Positions 47,044 through 58,508 of a stretch of 64,000 nt of DNA are shown in pieces. The notes beneath the pieces are model-generated. The model was given only the letters and a program-made list of their open reading frames with translations. It searched no databases and was not told where the DNA came from. Made by a program: the position numbers and the translations under genes. The DNA comes from Gremmenia infestans. Lineage: Eukaryota; Ascomycota; Leotiomycetes; Helotiales; Hamatocanthoscyphaceae. Location: positions 1,302,001-1,366,000 of the forward strand of contig JAFEVB010000012.1 in NCBI GenBank assembly GCA_032629725.1, given 5' to 3'. Numbering within the stretch: the first letter of the stretch is position 1; each line of letters starts with the position of its first letter.

Positions 47044-47797
47044 ATGTCCGGACGACAGGCAAGGTCAGTACTATGTCCTTAATCTACACTGGTTCTACGT
47101 GCAAATGCTAATTGATTGCTGCAATAGGTTCTCTCAAACCACTCTGATCGACACAGCTCCTTTACCAGCGAGCATCCCACCAGTCGAGGAGGTTGGAAGC
47201 AGTTCTGCGCCTCTGCTGTCAGCGAGTTTCTTTATTGGTGCGAGATGCAAGGCTTATAATGATGATTTCATGCAATGCAAGACAGAGAAGCCGGGAACAG
47301 CGGAGATGGATTGTTTGAAGGAGGGAAGAAGGGTTACGAGATGTGCGAAGAGCGTGTAAGTTCTGCCCGAGACAGAAAATCTATGATATGGGAGTGGATA
47401 GGATAGAAGGAGAAATGGCAGTAGGAGGAGAACCGCTCTCCGAGGGTTGTTGGACATTCGGAGACACATTATGAAAGCTTGGAAGATCAAATGCTAACAC
47501 TCCAATGTTCTACAGTCTAGACGACGTGAACAAGCACTGCCTCGTCGAATTCCGCAAACACTGGACCTGCCTCGACAACAACAATCAGCAGCTCTGGCAA
47601 TGTCGACCAGTTGAATGGAAGCTCAACAAATGCGTCTTCGATAACCTGGTTAGACCTTTCCTACTACTCCTACAGTACTCCTTTTACTAATCTAGGACGT
47701 ATAACAGAAACTCGAGAAGATCATCCCCGGCGCACCAGCGGATGAAACCCCTGTACACCTCCGAGAACGCCAACTCTACTCGCACCACGGACCTTGA
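47044..47797 (+). CDS. NDUFA8: Mitochondrial complex I subunit, NDUFA8 type (CHCH protein)
   Basis: Four exons, 47044-47063, 47128-47355, 47516-47648 and 47708-47797, encode 156 residues; the first exon is only 20 nt. Two CHCH domains provide four C-x9-C motifs (CKAYNDDFMQC, CLKEGRRVTRC, CLVEFRKHWTC, CRPVEWKLNKC). They are oxidised by the Mia40 relay in the intermembrane space, and there is no cleavable presequence. The order and spacing identify the accessory subunit NDUFA8 of NADH:ubiquinone oxidoreductase. All phases agree; the third intron is unusually AT-rich but ends well (ATAACAG). Confidence 0.93.
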
Positions 47798-48594
47798 GAT
47801 ATTCGGAATTGAGAATGGGATCTTTGCGGGGTTGTATGTACATAGTATTATGGAAGAATAGACTTTCAGGCACAATTTACCTCGATTTGTTTTGTCAATT
47901 GAAGCTTTCATCCAAACAAAGCGTGCTGACAAAACCGGTACTTTTAACACGGGCTTCAAGCACCCGGCAAGCAAGCTAACCCTCTCACTTGGTGCCTATG
48001 CAGAGACTAGTTTAAAGGTCTTGTCTGCAATCTTTTCTCCTGTTGGTGTGCTAAAATATGTGCAAAAAGTCATTTTATACAGCCTGTCGCACTGTAAAAT
48101 AGTCCCGATTGAAGTTAAAATCTCCGGTCTTGTTCTAGTAACAAGCTCCAATACAAGTACCTCAATCCGAGTTTGCTGATATCGAAGTCTCGTTTCTATA
48201 GACATCGGTGTGAGTGATGTGGCGTTGAGAAATCTTCGCATCTCTTCGATGATCACGCTATACCATCGATGTCTCACAAAATTCTCCGACGAAGACTCTA
48301 ATGAAAAAGAATTCTCAAGCCGAAACTTATATCTCAAGTACGAATTACCTAGACTCTGTCTGTCCTGCTAAACATTAAGCTAGCTCACCCACCCACAAGA
48401 CAGTCGAGGCAATCAGGTGCTCACATCTCATGTCCAATTTCTCTAAAGTCTAAAAACAGAATCATAAGAGCTGTGGCAGTTGAAGCCATGTTCCCATATC
48501 TAAGAGAAAACGCCATGCCAACACCTCGCAGCGCTTGCTTAATGTTGAAATTAAATCAGATACCCTCCAACTATACGCTTTTATCATACGTGAA
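47798..48594. other. Convergent 3' spacer
   Basis: It lies between the ends of the complex I gene and GCV2. Open frames of up to 113 codons on both strands show no family feature and look like chance. Confidence 0.5.
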
Positions 48595-51500
48595 TTATGT
48601 AGGATTGGGGGCCGAAACGCCTGTGATTCCATTTTCCGCCTCATCGACTGGTTCAACGGGGCCGCAGGTACAGAAGAGGTTCATGTCGCCATATGCTAGG
48701 ATATGTTAGACTGGGTGGGATATAATTTATGGGGAAAGGGGAACATACTGTCATCCAAACGAGTAACACTGGGCCAAAACTTCTTCTCCCTTAACCAGCT
48801 TAACGGATACGCAGCCTGCTCCCTTGTATATGGTCTCGCCCACTCGCTAGTCAATAGATCCTTCATCGAATGTGGCGCCATCTTCAACACATTGCCATCC
48901 CTGGGTACCTCGCCCTCTTCCACAGCTCGGATCTCTTTTCTTATGGAAATCAAAGCGTCGATGAAGCGATCGAGCTCTTCCTTGCTTTCAGACTCCGTGG
49001 GCTCGATCATAAGCGTGTTGGCGACGGGCCAGCTCATGGTTGGGGCGTGGAATCCGTAGTCTTGCAGGCGTTTCGCGACGTCGATAGCTTCGATGCCAGC
49101 GGTTTCTTTGAAGCCGCGTACGTCGAGGATGAATTCGTGGGCACAGCGGGAGGCGGAGTTGGTGTAGAGGATAGGGTAATGAGGGCGTAGGCGGGACATG
49201 ATGTAGTTGGCGTTGAGGAGGGTGATTTTGGTGGCGTGGGTTAGGCCTCGTCCACCCATCATCTTGATGTAGGCCCAACTGATGGGCAGGATGCTCGCAC
49301 TTCCCCAAGGAGCTGCACTTACAGGTGCAATAGCCTTCTCACCGCCAGTTTGAACCAGAGGGTGACCTGGAAGGAAAGGGGCCAAGTGAGACTTGACACC
49401 GATCGGACCAACTCCTGGACCTCCGCCACCATGGGGAATACAGAAAGTCTTATGGAGGTTGAGATGGCAAACATCGGCACCAATTTCTCCAGGGGAGCAC
49501 AAACCAATCTGAGCGTTCATGTTCGCGCCATCCATGTACACTTGGCCGCCATGTTGATGAACCACGTCACACACTTCCTTGATCTGGGGCTCGAAGACGC
49601 CGAAAGTGCTAGGGTATGTGATCATGATTGCACCTAGTTCCTCGCTGTACTTCTGACACTTCGCCTTCAAATCCGCCATATCAAGGTTGCCGGTCTTGGT
49701 GTCGCACTTGACAGTGACAACACGCATTCCAGCCATGGCAGCAGAAGCAGGGTTCGTGCCGTGAGCGGAGACAGGAATCAAACAAATATCACGCTTCTTT
49801 CCTGGCTGTTGTTCCTGATACTTCCGAATAACTCGAAGGCCAGTGAACTCGCCCTGGGCTCCTGAGTTGGGCTGCAAAGATACAGCATCAAAGCCAGTTA
49901 TTTTAGCTAAATCAACTTCCAGTTCATCGATCATGATCTTGTAACCTTTAGCCTGGTCGACAGGGGCAAATGGATGGATTGAGGCGAACTCTGGCCATGT
50001 GATGGGTGCCATCTCAGTCGTAGCGTTAAGCTTCATCGTGCAAGATCCCAAGGGTATCATGGAGTGAGTAAGGGATAAATCTTTCGATTGGAGATGATGG
50101 ATGTAACGAAGAAGTTCGGTCTCTGAGTGGTGTGTGTTGAAGACCGGGTGGGTGAGATAATCGGACGTTCTCTTGAAACCTGCTGGGATCGAAAGAGCGC
50201 CATTGTCAGGTAAAGATTCAATGACCTGGTCAATCTTGACATCCTTCTTGGATGCCGAGGGCTCGAATATGGCCAGGATATCCACAAGATCTTTGTAGTC
50301 CACCGTCTCGTCGACGGTGATACCAACTCGGCTATCGTCGAATTTTCTCAAATTGATACCGAAAGATTTTATGGCGAGCTCCAACACGGCATCGACCTTT
50401 CCTTGACCCACATTGACAACTACAGTGTCAAACAGGACTCTACCATCTTCCCCCTTTCCTCTAGATCCAGTCTCGAAGCCCATAGCGTTTACACCTGCTT
50501 CGATGATTCTGGCTCCTTGGATGGCTCTTTCAGCAATCTGCTTCAATCCTTGCGGACCGTGATAAACTGCATAGAAAGCACTCATATTCGCTAGCAGTGC
50601 TTGCGCTGTGCAGACATTGCTAGTAGCCTTCTCTCGTCTAATATGCTGTTCTCTGGTTTGCAGAGCCAACCTCATCGCCCTGTCTCCTGATCTGTCTTTG
50701 GAAACTCCAATCAATCGTCCGGGAATCTTTCGCTTGTATTTATCGCTAACAGCGAAGAAAGCTGCGTGAGGGCCACCATATCCAAAAGGCACACCAAATC
50801 GCTGGGCATTTCCAAATGCAATATCAGCACCAAACTCTCCGGGTGGTGTTAGGACCGTCAAAGCAAGAAGATCTGTAGCAACGCTGAAAGTGGCTCCTTG
50901 CTCGTGAATCAGATCCCCCAAAGCCTTAAAATCTTCCACCCCTCCCTCGGTATCCGGATACTGGACAAGAACTCCAACGAGATCTTTTCCGAGCTCCTTT
51001 ATACGCTTGCCTTGGTCCGCAAGGACATCTCCTATCTCAATCTTGATATCAAATCCATCTGCTCGACTCTGCAGGACAGCTTTCGTTTGCGGGTGTACCA
51101 AATGACTGACGAAGAATGTCTTGTCCTTGCTCTTCTGTCTTGATGCCGGAAGAGCATTCAGAGACAAAGTCATGGCTTCCGCCGCAGCAGTTCCTTCATC
51201 GAGAAGTGAGGCATTCGAAATCGGGAGGGCTGTGAGGTCGGAGACAAGTGTTTGGTAGTTCAATAAAGACTCCAATCGTCCTTGACTGATCTCTGGCTGG
51301 TACGGAGTATAACTCGTGTACCATCCTGGCCCTTCCAGGACATTTCGCTTTATAACTTCTGGTAATCTTGTTCCTGCGTATCCACAGCCAATGTAACTCC
51401 GCATAATCGTGTTGTTCCCCGCAATTGATCGAAGTCTTGCTAACAATTGTGATTCCGTAAACCCCTCCTCTCCACCAGCTTGCACAGCGTCGATTTCGAG

Positions 51501-51881
51501 GTCCGCAGAGGACAGAATATCTCCTGGAAGAACTTGCTTGATGAATTCATCCAAGCTCTTGACTGGAGGATCCAGGGCTGTGAGCATCTGCTCGGTGGAC
51601 TCCACATCGGGGCCAATATGTCGGCGTGGGAAGGTATCGAGAGGGAGATAGGCTCCACGGGAGGCTGGAGCCGTGGGCAAGCTATTCGTCTCATCGCTGG
51701 CAGAGCTAGTATAGAAGGTACGTCTGCCAATGGGTATGGGTATAGACCCGGTAATGTGGCGTGACTGTTGGAGACAAGCCCATGGTCGTGTGATTCGGAG
51801 GGTACTTCTGGGTATTGAAGCTTTGGTTTGACTTGTTGCTATCCTGAGCTGGGCTCTAAGAGCCAAACTCGACATTGCCAT
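48595..51881 (-). CDS. GCV2: Glycine dehydrogenase (decarboxylating), P protein of the glycine cleavage system
   Basis: Two exons, 51881-48749 and 48695-48595, encode 1077 residues. The short last exon (53-nt intron, GTATGT...CTAG) restores RLDDTYGDMNLFCTCGPVE, the conserved end. Residues 1-70 are rich in Arg/Ser/Ala, a mitochondrial presequence. RRHIGPD starts the mature enzyme. The N-terminal half carries GYAGTRLPEVIKRNVLE and the C-terminal half LHKTFCIPHGGGGPG, where Lys (about residue 810) binds pyridoxal phosphate. It decarboxylates glycine and passes the aminomethyl group to the H protein in the mitochondrial matrix. The first true ATG is 51881; the open frame extends upstream without ATG. 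Confidence 0.97.
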
Positions 51882-52395
51882 GTTCTGGAGAGATTGAAGC
51901 TTGGGATTTGAAGCCAAAAGTCGGTGAAACAGAATGTATCTGGGGGTGGCGGGGTCAACGCGGGAGTTTTAGGAACAGGGCAACTGATATCAACAATCGT
52001 GCATTGTCTCGTTGCAATTGAGAGTCAGGGAGTTTGCAAATGGAAATGCTCAGACTGTAAGAAGTACCAGAAGCGGAGAGAGTTTGCAGGGGGAAAATAA
52101 ATAAGAGAAGTTGAAGGATGGTTGATGGGAGGGGAGCTCTTTCACTTAAAGTGGGCTGCAAAATAAATTATCAAAATGGTCCTAGTATCGGAGCGGAGCT
52201 TCTATCGCTGCCGCACAAGCACAAGACCCTAAGCTACGAAGTAGAGTAGTACTAAAATTCCGAGACCCGCAAAAATGTCTTGGCTTATCAGATGCAGATG
52301 TCAAAATTGTTATTCACGTCAGATCTTCGAAAGTCAAGTCAAAGCACAACACAACACAACACAAACTACTCCTTTCCATCACCAACACCGCAAAC
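51882..52395. other. Divergent promoter of GCV2 and TOM5
   Basis: About 510 bp. The short direct repeat ACAAC(AC) near 52350-52363 lies in the TOM5 leader. Nothing else is recognised. Confidence 0.5.
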
Positions 52396-52652
52396 ATGTT
52401 CGGAGGACGTGAGTATATCCTCATATTAATACGCATACTTACTAACACGGCTGTAGCCCCACCACAACTCAGCGCCGCAGAGATCAAGGCCCAGGAGGAA
52501 GAGGCAAACCTCACGATGCAAAAGGTTATTGTCGGAGCGGTACTGCTGTACCTGTGTAAGTCTTGCACCGCATGCCCTAATACCCGGCGGTCTATCTGAC
52601 AGGCTATAATACAGCTCCGTTCGCGATCGATGTCGTCAAGAAGATTGTGTAA
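52396..52652 (+). CDS. TOM5: TOM complex small subunit Tom5
   Basis: Three tiny exons, 52396-52408, 52457-52555 and 52615-52652, encode only 49 residues, too small for most gene finders. The product begins MFGGPPPQLS and has an acidic stretch (EIKAQEEEAN). It ends with one tail-anchor helix (VIVGAVLLYLSPFAIDVVKKIV), exactly the layout of fungal Tom5. Tom5 sits in the outer mitochondrial membrane and helps transfer preproteins into the Tom40 channel. I chose the acceptor at 52614, which restores LYLSPFAID; an acceptor at 52602 would add four residues inside the helix. Confidence 0.9.
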
Positions 52653-53305
52653 TGTGAAGGATATACTATACCGAGGTCAGAGACAGACGGGACATGTATA
52701 ATACGGGATTTGCGATGTACGGATGGGCACATACACCACATACTGCGTTTTAGGAGTCGGATAGGCTGTTTGTATACATGAAGAATGGACTGTATAACAC
52801 AGAAATCACAATTACCTTACTGGATAGGCAAGGCCTTCAATCGATTTGACCATGTCGCCTTGCCGTATGAATGGCGCCTGCCCAATACGTGCAATACTGA
52901 GTATCAGCTTTTGATGGCCGTTTGCGAGGAAGCATCTCTAAGCCTACCTATTCAGTCAAGTCAATCCGCAGCAAAGTCGCTGATGTTTCCGTTGATACCC
53001 AGACGGAATTCAAGCTGCTGGGAGTGACCATCCGTTTGTTTACTCAAGTTCTTGAAACTATACTGGTGCACTGCTCATACTTGGACAATATCGGGATGGC
53101 ATTGGGTAACTCAGTCTCTGAATTCGACATCAAGAGTTCCCTATTACATAAGAGAGCCAACAGGTCCAGGTAGCCGCGGCCTTGAGAAATCAGCTCCCCA
53201 TGCGCGGCTAGCCTGGTTTAATGCTAATACTACTTTTCGTCTGCTTGAGTCTTAAGAATAATGGTAGAATTGGAAACCAGAGGCATCTGCATATGGGTGT
53301 TCTAT
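52653..53305. other. Intergenic region
   Basis: Short domain-free frames only (up to 83 codons). The right half may contain sequence that replaced the C-terminal part of the FAD-oxidase relic. Confidence 0.45.
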
Positions 53306-53931
53306 CTAAATTCTATAATCCGCTCCCCGTACTGCCCAGAGCAATCCCGCATCGTCGTCTGTGTCCACTATTTTTCCAGTGGCCGTGATGAGCTTCGCCC
53401 CAACAATGTTGTCGACTCCCATACCCGATTTTCCATTTGCAAGTCCATAACCACCCCCACATGCCCAACGACACCAACCGTTCCAATCCAGCCTGTAGGA
53501 GCAGCCAGTCCCAGAGCGTCTAAAACACGTTGCATTTCGATTGCCGTGACTCCTTGACTAATAGTGGCGATTCTATCGTGAGACACAGCGTGTGGCTCCG
53601 ATACAGTGATATCCTTTAAGAGCCGTAAATCAACCTGGGCGATACCAGCTAGAGTGTTGCGTCCATATGCATCATGTCCCCCACCGCGTATTGTGAAGTC
53701 AATTGGCGGGGACTGACTTGTACAGTGCTTGATTATTGTAACAAGTTCGTCGATGTTAGAGGGTATAATGACCGCTGGGGGTACTACCGTGTTAGAAGTG
53801 TTATATTCATAGTGGAAGCTAGAAAAGTCTGGTGAAGAAGGCGTGATGAATTTGATTTCGGGATGCACTGAGTGAAGAGATAGGAGAGTCGGTGCATCCT
53901 TAACCAGAAGCTGTGAAAGTGTGCTGGTCAT
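53306..53931 (-). pseudogene. FAD-linked oxidase (berberine-bridge type), truncated and frameshifted
   Basis: The reading starts MTSTLSQLL at 53931. It shows the FAD-binding region of PCMH/BBE oxidases: PPAVIIPSNIDELVTIIKHC, then TIRGGGHDAYGRNTL (His that anchors FAD in many members) and GWIGTVGVVGHVG. At a run of five C (plus strand 53454-53458) one base is missing, and family sequence continues in the next frame (GVDNIVGAKLITATG, LLWAVRGA) to a TAG at 53308-53306. The family normally runs to 450-550 residues, so substrate-binding and C-terminal parts are absent. It is a relic of a secondary-metabolism type oxidase; sequencing error could explain the frameshift but not the truncation. Confidence 0.8.
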
Positions 53932-54783
53932 ACTGGATACAATTCTGATATTTTTTTGAAACACGGATTTAAAACCGTCTACTGAACCTTACAATTGAGA
54001 TAAGCTGTTGTATTATGAGTTCTTTGCGTACATAATTTTATGTATATTGCTAATATTTTCTATCCGCGGCGCGATTTGTGAAAGCTTATTATTCAACGGA
54101 TGTGAAACAAAAGAAATAGGTTCATACCTATAAATAATCAGCCGCGGGTCTTTTATGATACCGTGTCAACTTTAGTATCAGGACGTAAAATATTCACCTT
54201 CTTAGCTTGATCCTCCGATCCCTCGTGGTTCTAAGATTTCACGTTTCTAAGCCCCGTCGGAGTCTTCTTGCCGTGATTCTGCATACCTCCGTAGGCTAAA
54301 AGAAACTAGCTTCTCTGAAGTAAGTCAGGATCTCTAAAACTCGTACACTTCTCTATTCTGGGTGTCCCCTACAACCGACAAGGAGCTGTACTGCCTAAGG
54401 TAAAAGTGCAAATTCGAAAGCTTATGTATAAGCATTCATTTCAGAATGAAAGGGGGACTTAGCGCATCGCTGATGTTCGGGAATTGTGTACTACACCGCA
54501 ACTTACACTTTGAACCTAGAAAGCGTTGTCCACCAAATCTTTCTAACTCTTCAATAATCACTATCGAATAAAGAGGGGTTTTATTTATCAGTGCGTCAAA
54601 TTATCAATAAGAAAACAGTATAAGATTCCAAGTCGAGCAATCGAGAGTAGAACAGAACCAATGCATGTGTTCCAGATATGTCTAGCCCTATCTACAGGCT
54701 ATTTCATCCGCGGTTATAAAATCCAAGAGTGCAACTGCCCAGTCTCTACTTCCATCCCCCATAACTCTGTTGAGTCCTCTTGA
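53932..54783. other. AT-rich intergenic region
   Basis: No open frame or RNA gene is supported. Composition is AT-rich with scattered stops, between two damaged oxidase genes. Confidence 0.5.
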
Positions 54784-55913
54784 TCATATGCTTTTCCACT
54801 GTCCACCCTTCGTACCTATCCCGTCGACACCTTCTGCGCCTTGCACAGGCTCTCTCCCGCCCAGCGGGTCCAATTCACAATCCAAGTTGCCATTAAAGAA
54901 GAATGCCGCAGAATACCGATCAAAAGGCTTGTCATTGATAACCCGATGCACGCTACTCTTGTAAACACCCCAGTCCATGCAGTGAGCATGTCACCTACGT
55001 TCACCACAAAGGCGCCAGATGTCGGAGGAACAGGGACAAATTCCTGTGTTTTGGGATGTAAGACTTGAAGACCTGGGTTTGTATCTTGGAGGAGGATGGT
55101 TATCGCACCGAAGTCGGTATGGGCTCCAGCGCCTAATCGCGCTTGGTCTGAACTGGAATTGTCGGTCCCGGGGAGAGGTTTGCCAGGGGGATAATGTAGG
55201 AGACGGAGGGGGGCAACTACATGTCCAGTTTTGAAATTGGAGAAGATGTCAGGCCCATACGGCAAAGTAAGAGCTACTAGATCAAGGACTTGGGTAGCAA
55301 GATTATTTATAGCTGTGAAGTAACGCTCCACCGGTTCGCGGAATGAAGATGAAGCGTGAAGCGAATTGGAAGGCCAGACGTTTGGTCCCATGAAGAAGCG
55401 GTGGGAGAGGACCGCGGGATCGTCAGGGGAGTTGTCGTGGCCGAGGAAAAAGCTCTGGCAAGATCTGTCAGTTTCGAACAAATGAGAGTGTACCATTCTA
55501 GTGGCATCGACTAGCTGAACGGAAAAGGTGTGATTGCCAGGCGATGCGGAATTTTGAAACATTTCCTCTTTCAAATCCGGAAGTTTCTCTCCGTTGTATG
55601 CCTCCGCAGAATCGTATACTTTCCTCCCAGGCCTTGTATTGACATCAAGGCTTTGTTTTTCTTGCGGGGAAAGAGCAAAAAGCTTCTTGGAAGCTTCAAA
55701 CAGCTCGCTTTGAAGCTCTTCTGAAATCCCGTGACCTGTGATTTGAAAGAATCCAGTCTCGACACATGCTTTTCTGGCTGTTTCAACAATTTTGTCGACT
55801 AAGGGAGACGTAGGGTCAAGGATAAAGGGCGATATGTCTATAGTCGGGACTAAATTGCTGGCTAGAATCTCGTCGTCTAGTGTGGATGTTATGGTGGTAG
55901 TAGTAGTACTCAT
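54784..55913 (-). pseudogene. 2-oxoglutarate/Fe(II) dioxygenase, frameshifted near the C-terminus
   Basis: From ATG 55913 the frame runs through a DIOX_N domain (VPTIDISPF...ETGFFQITGHGI, residues about 22-60). It continues to the catalytic core with RLLHYPP and GAHTDFGAITILLQD (first His and Asp iron ligands). Near 54968-54976, after MLTAW, one base is missing, and the true C-terminus continues in the next frame as VYKSSVHRVIN (third ligand His) and RYSAAFFFN (2-oxoglutarate-binding Arg-x-Ser) to 54784. As written, the main frame ends at 54816 with unrelated residues, so the enzyme lacks its last ligand. It resembles isopenicillin N synthase/gibberellin-oxidase-like fungal enzymes. If the base is an error, the gene is whole (about 375 residues). 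Confidence 0.85.
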
Positions 55914-56595
55914 TGTGAGATATGGTAAAGAAGTCTTGATCGATGAATCAAAAGGAACGCTGTCAGAGAGTGGGCTTATCATTCAAACGGTGAGCTTTAC
56001 TATGCTTTTCTATTATATAAAGGTCCTCACACCCGCGCTCGCTTAACCTTCGATCACTCCCCCTTTATTTAGCATGTTAAACAAGATTTACTATAGAGGC
56101 CGATGCGAAAGTCCTAGCAATAAGGTCATCCACACCCCCATCATCCTGTTTGCTCGCTAATCCTCCTCATTTTGTACAGAATCATAGTCCGTAGCGTGGT
56201 TCCACAAAAGATCCCGAAAGACGCATCCCAGGGGCTCCTACGCCCCAGATCGACATGAGCTAAATTCGCCGGGGAATATTGAGGCTACATTTATCCGTGC
56301 ATGCATCTGCAACGGCCTTCCCGAGACAGGGCTACGCTGCCTGCGATCCCATTCAAATCCTTCGGTAAACATACGATCTCATGCAGGGTGCAAAAGTACC
56401 CGCGGCGATTTAACCCATGTTCGGTACGTTCCTTGCCGCTTTACATCTACACAAGCGATCACTCCATCTAAACATACATGAAATGACCCGAAGCCTTATT
56501 TTATTCCTTGGGGATATGTATACATGTCTTTGGCACCCTAGTATGCTTTGAACGTGTTGTAAACTACTCTGTGTGCCAGCATAACCAACACGAAA
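55914..56595. other. Intergenic region between the dioxygenase and P450 relics
   Basis: It includes the dioxygenase promoter. Several CCGCGG/ATCC-type GC patches occur, but nothing codes. Confidence 0.45.
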
Positions 56596-57195
56596 ATGGC
56601 CGTTTCTCTAGTTACTACTATTCTTGATAATTTCTGGGCTATCTTGCTAATCTTGTTATTGTTTTCACCCAGCTATTGGACTTCCCATGGAGCGCGTGGT
56701 GCCTGAGGGTGGTGCTGAGATCTGTGGAAAGCATTTCAAAGCAGGAACTGTCGTTGGTATGAACCCGTGGGTCATACATCGCAACAAAGAGATCTTTGGA
56801 TCTGATGTATACGAGTGGAACCCAGATTGCTGGCTGGGCGATGAGACGAGACGATGGGAGATGGAGAGGTGCCTTCTTACGGCCAGTCTCATAACCTGGA
56901 AACATACTATCATTATGCTACTAATTACTGATAATACGGGTTTGCTAGTTTGGAATGGGACATAGGACGTGCATTGGCAAGGATCTCTCCTATATCGAAA
57001 TCTACAAGCTGATTCCAACGCTGTTTGCAAGATACGATGTTAGTCTTTTTCATTTACCTGCGCCTAAATTTAAGTAGCTGACCTTACATGCAGATGGAGC
57101 TTGCGGACCCTACAAGAGAGTGGCACTTGGCGAATTCTTGGCTTGTAGTTCAAACAGGTCTTGACGTCAAGCTGCGCCCGAAGAAAATCTTGTGA
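56596..57195 (+). pseudogene. Cytochrome P450 relic: membrane anchor joined to the C-terminal heme region
   Basis: ATG at 56596 opens a hydrophobic segment (MAVSLVTTILDNFWAILLIL) that looks like a P450 signal anchor. Within about 75 bp, and out of frame, the sequence becomes the C-terminal P450 region: PAIGLPMERVVPEGG (56669 on), PWVIHRNKEIFG, then the heme loop FGMGHRTCIGK with its Cys ligand after an apparent intron. A final exon follows with ELADPTREW...DVKLRPKKIL. The 300 or so residues between (helices A to the ExxR region) are missing. The intron before the heme loop also does not join in phase. This is an internal deletion, so no active enzyme is expected. The family resembles fungal pisatin-demethylase-like P450s. 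Confidence 0.75.
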
Positions 57196-58508
57196 TTCAT
57201 TGGGTATTTGGGAGACATTACACATTTCGTGAGAATTGGTGGTGCATTGAAGCCTGTGCCTGAAACCTTTAGCTTGAAGGTTCTTACGCTAGGTAGCACA
57301 ATCGAATGTGCCTTGTTGGAATTTTGTGTTCCAACATAGCACCTAGTACGTGGCCCTTGATTAATTAAGTTTAGGCTAGGAAGATGCTTCCATGTACGTA
57401 TAGTCACCTTTCGACCTGTATAGTAGACCGTGTTTCCTACGTGACCCTCAAATAAGGCGAATGTTGCCAATTTCCAGGCGTAATTTTGCTTAACAGGAAT
57501 CACGCAATATTACTTTATCCATTGTGTAGTTTGCTTGACTACAAAGGGTTGAATTTATGAGAAGTCAAAAGTCTCACATAATGACTATGAGTCTATGACG
57601 AAGCAGCAGATGATAAGCTAACAGGGAGATACATTTTCAATGGTTCCGAAACAATTCGACTACCGAAAGAATCCAAGCGTGAACCTCGATCTGCCAAGAA
57701 CAGAAGAAGCTACCATGTTACAAAACAAAAGCCTAAAGTAGAAAAACTTCAGAGACATATTCAAAGTGATGAATATGGAATATATACTGGAGCTGGTTCA
57801 CCTATAAACACGACAAACAAACCTCAGTTTGGCTAAAAGTATATTTAATGCGATAACTTACTATTAGAAACTAAACCAATTTTACAAAGGATATTAAAAA
57901 GTCATCTAATACACAATAACTCTCGCTTATTCTCTACTTCTTATCATTTCTAACCTAAAATGATAAAGCCTTGCGGATCTTTATATAAACATAGGATTCA
58001 AAGATAGGTAAGAATCCGTAAGATGCTATAGACCCACTATATGAGCGATATAGCTAAAAAAAAATACCACACTAAGAGAAGATAAAACGAATAGTAAGAA
58101 TAGGGATAACGCTAAGCTAATGCAAGTCGGGGGTCTAGTTTGCCGTCAACGCAATCTTTTGCCGAGCCCAAAAAGGAAATTTAAGTCCGCCGTAGCGAAA
58201 TCCGAAAGGGGTAATCAGCACACGACCAGCTAACAAAACCGCAATAAGTCCCAATGGGGAAGATTATCATTCGAAATACCCCTACGGGGTAGAAACAGAA
58301 GTGAACCAAGTAATCACTTAGGATAAAAAAATTGTCTTAATTCCGTTGGTGATAACTCCTTCAGTGACGACTTTACGGAGTGAGAGTGGACTCCACAGAT
58401 AAAATAAAAACTGCTTGGTTGCAAGCAAGCCATTTCTTTATTCCTTTACTGATTCTACTTATACTCTCCGCTTACCATCAGCCACTCGTCAACGTATAGA
58501 AAACAACC
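57196..58508. other. Intergenic region with the transporter promoter
   Basis: AT-rich from 57520 to 58130, then a more GC-balanced 370 bp before the transporter start. No gene is supported. A short inverted repeat at 58277-58291 is listed separately. Confidence 0.5.
58277..58291. promoter_or_regulatory. Inverted repeat TACCCC-N3-GGGGTA
   Basis: Perfect 6-bp arms with a 3-nt centre, 218 bp before the MFS transporter start. Zn2Cys6 dimers often bind inverted C/G triplets, and such a regulator gene lies next door, so it could be its site. This is inference only. Confidence 0.3.

Noticed and set aside
47996..48337. 113-codon ORF (minus) between NDUFA8 and GCV2
   Set aside because: It has no domain, lies in a convergent 3' spacer and has no supporting splice signals.
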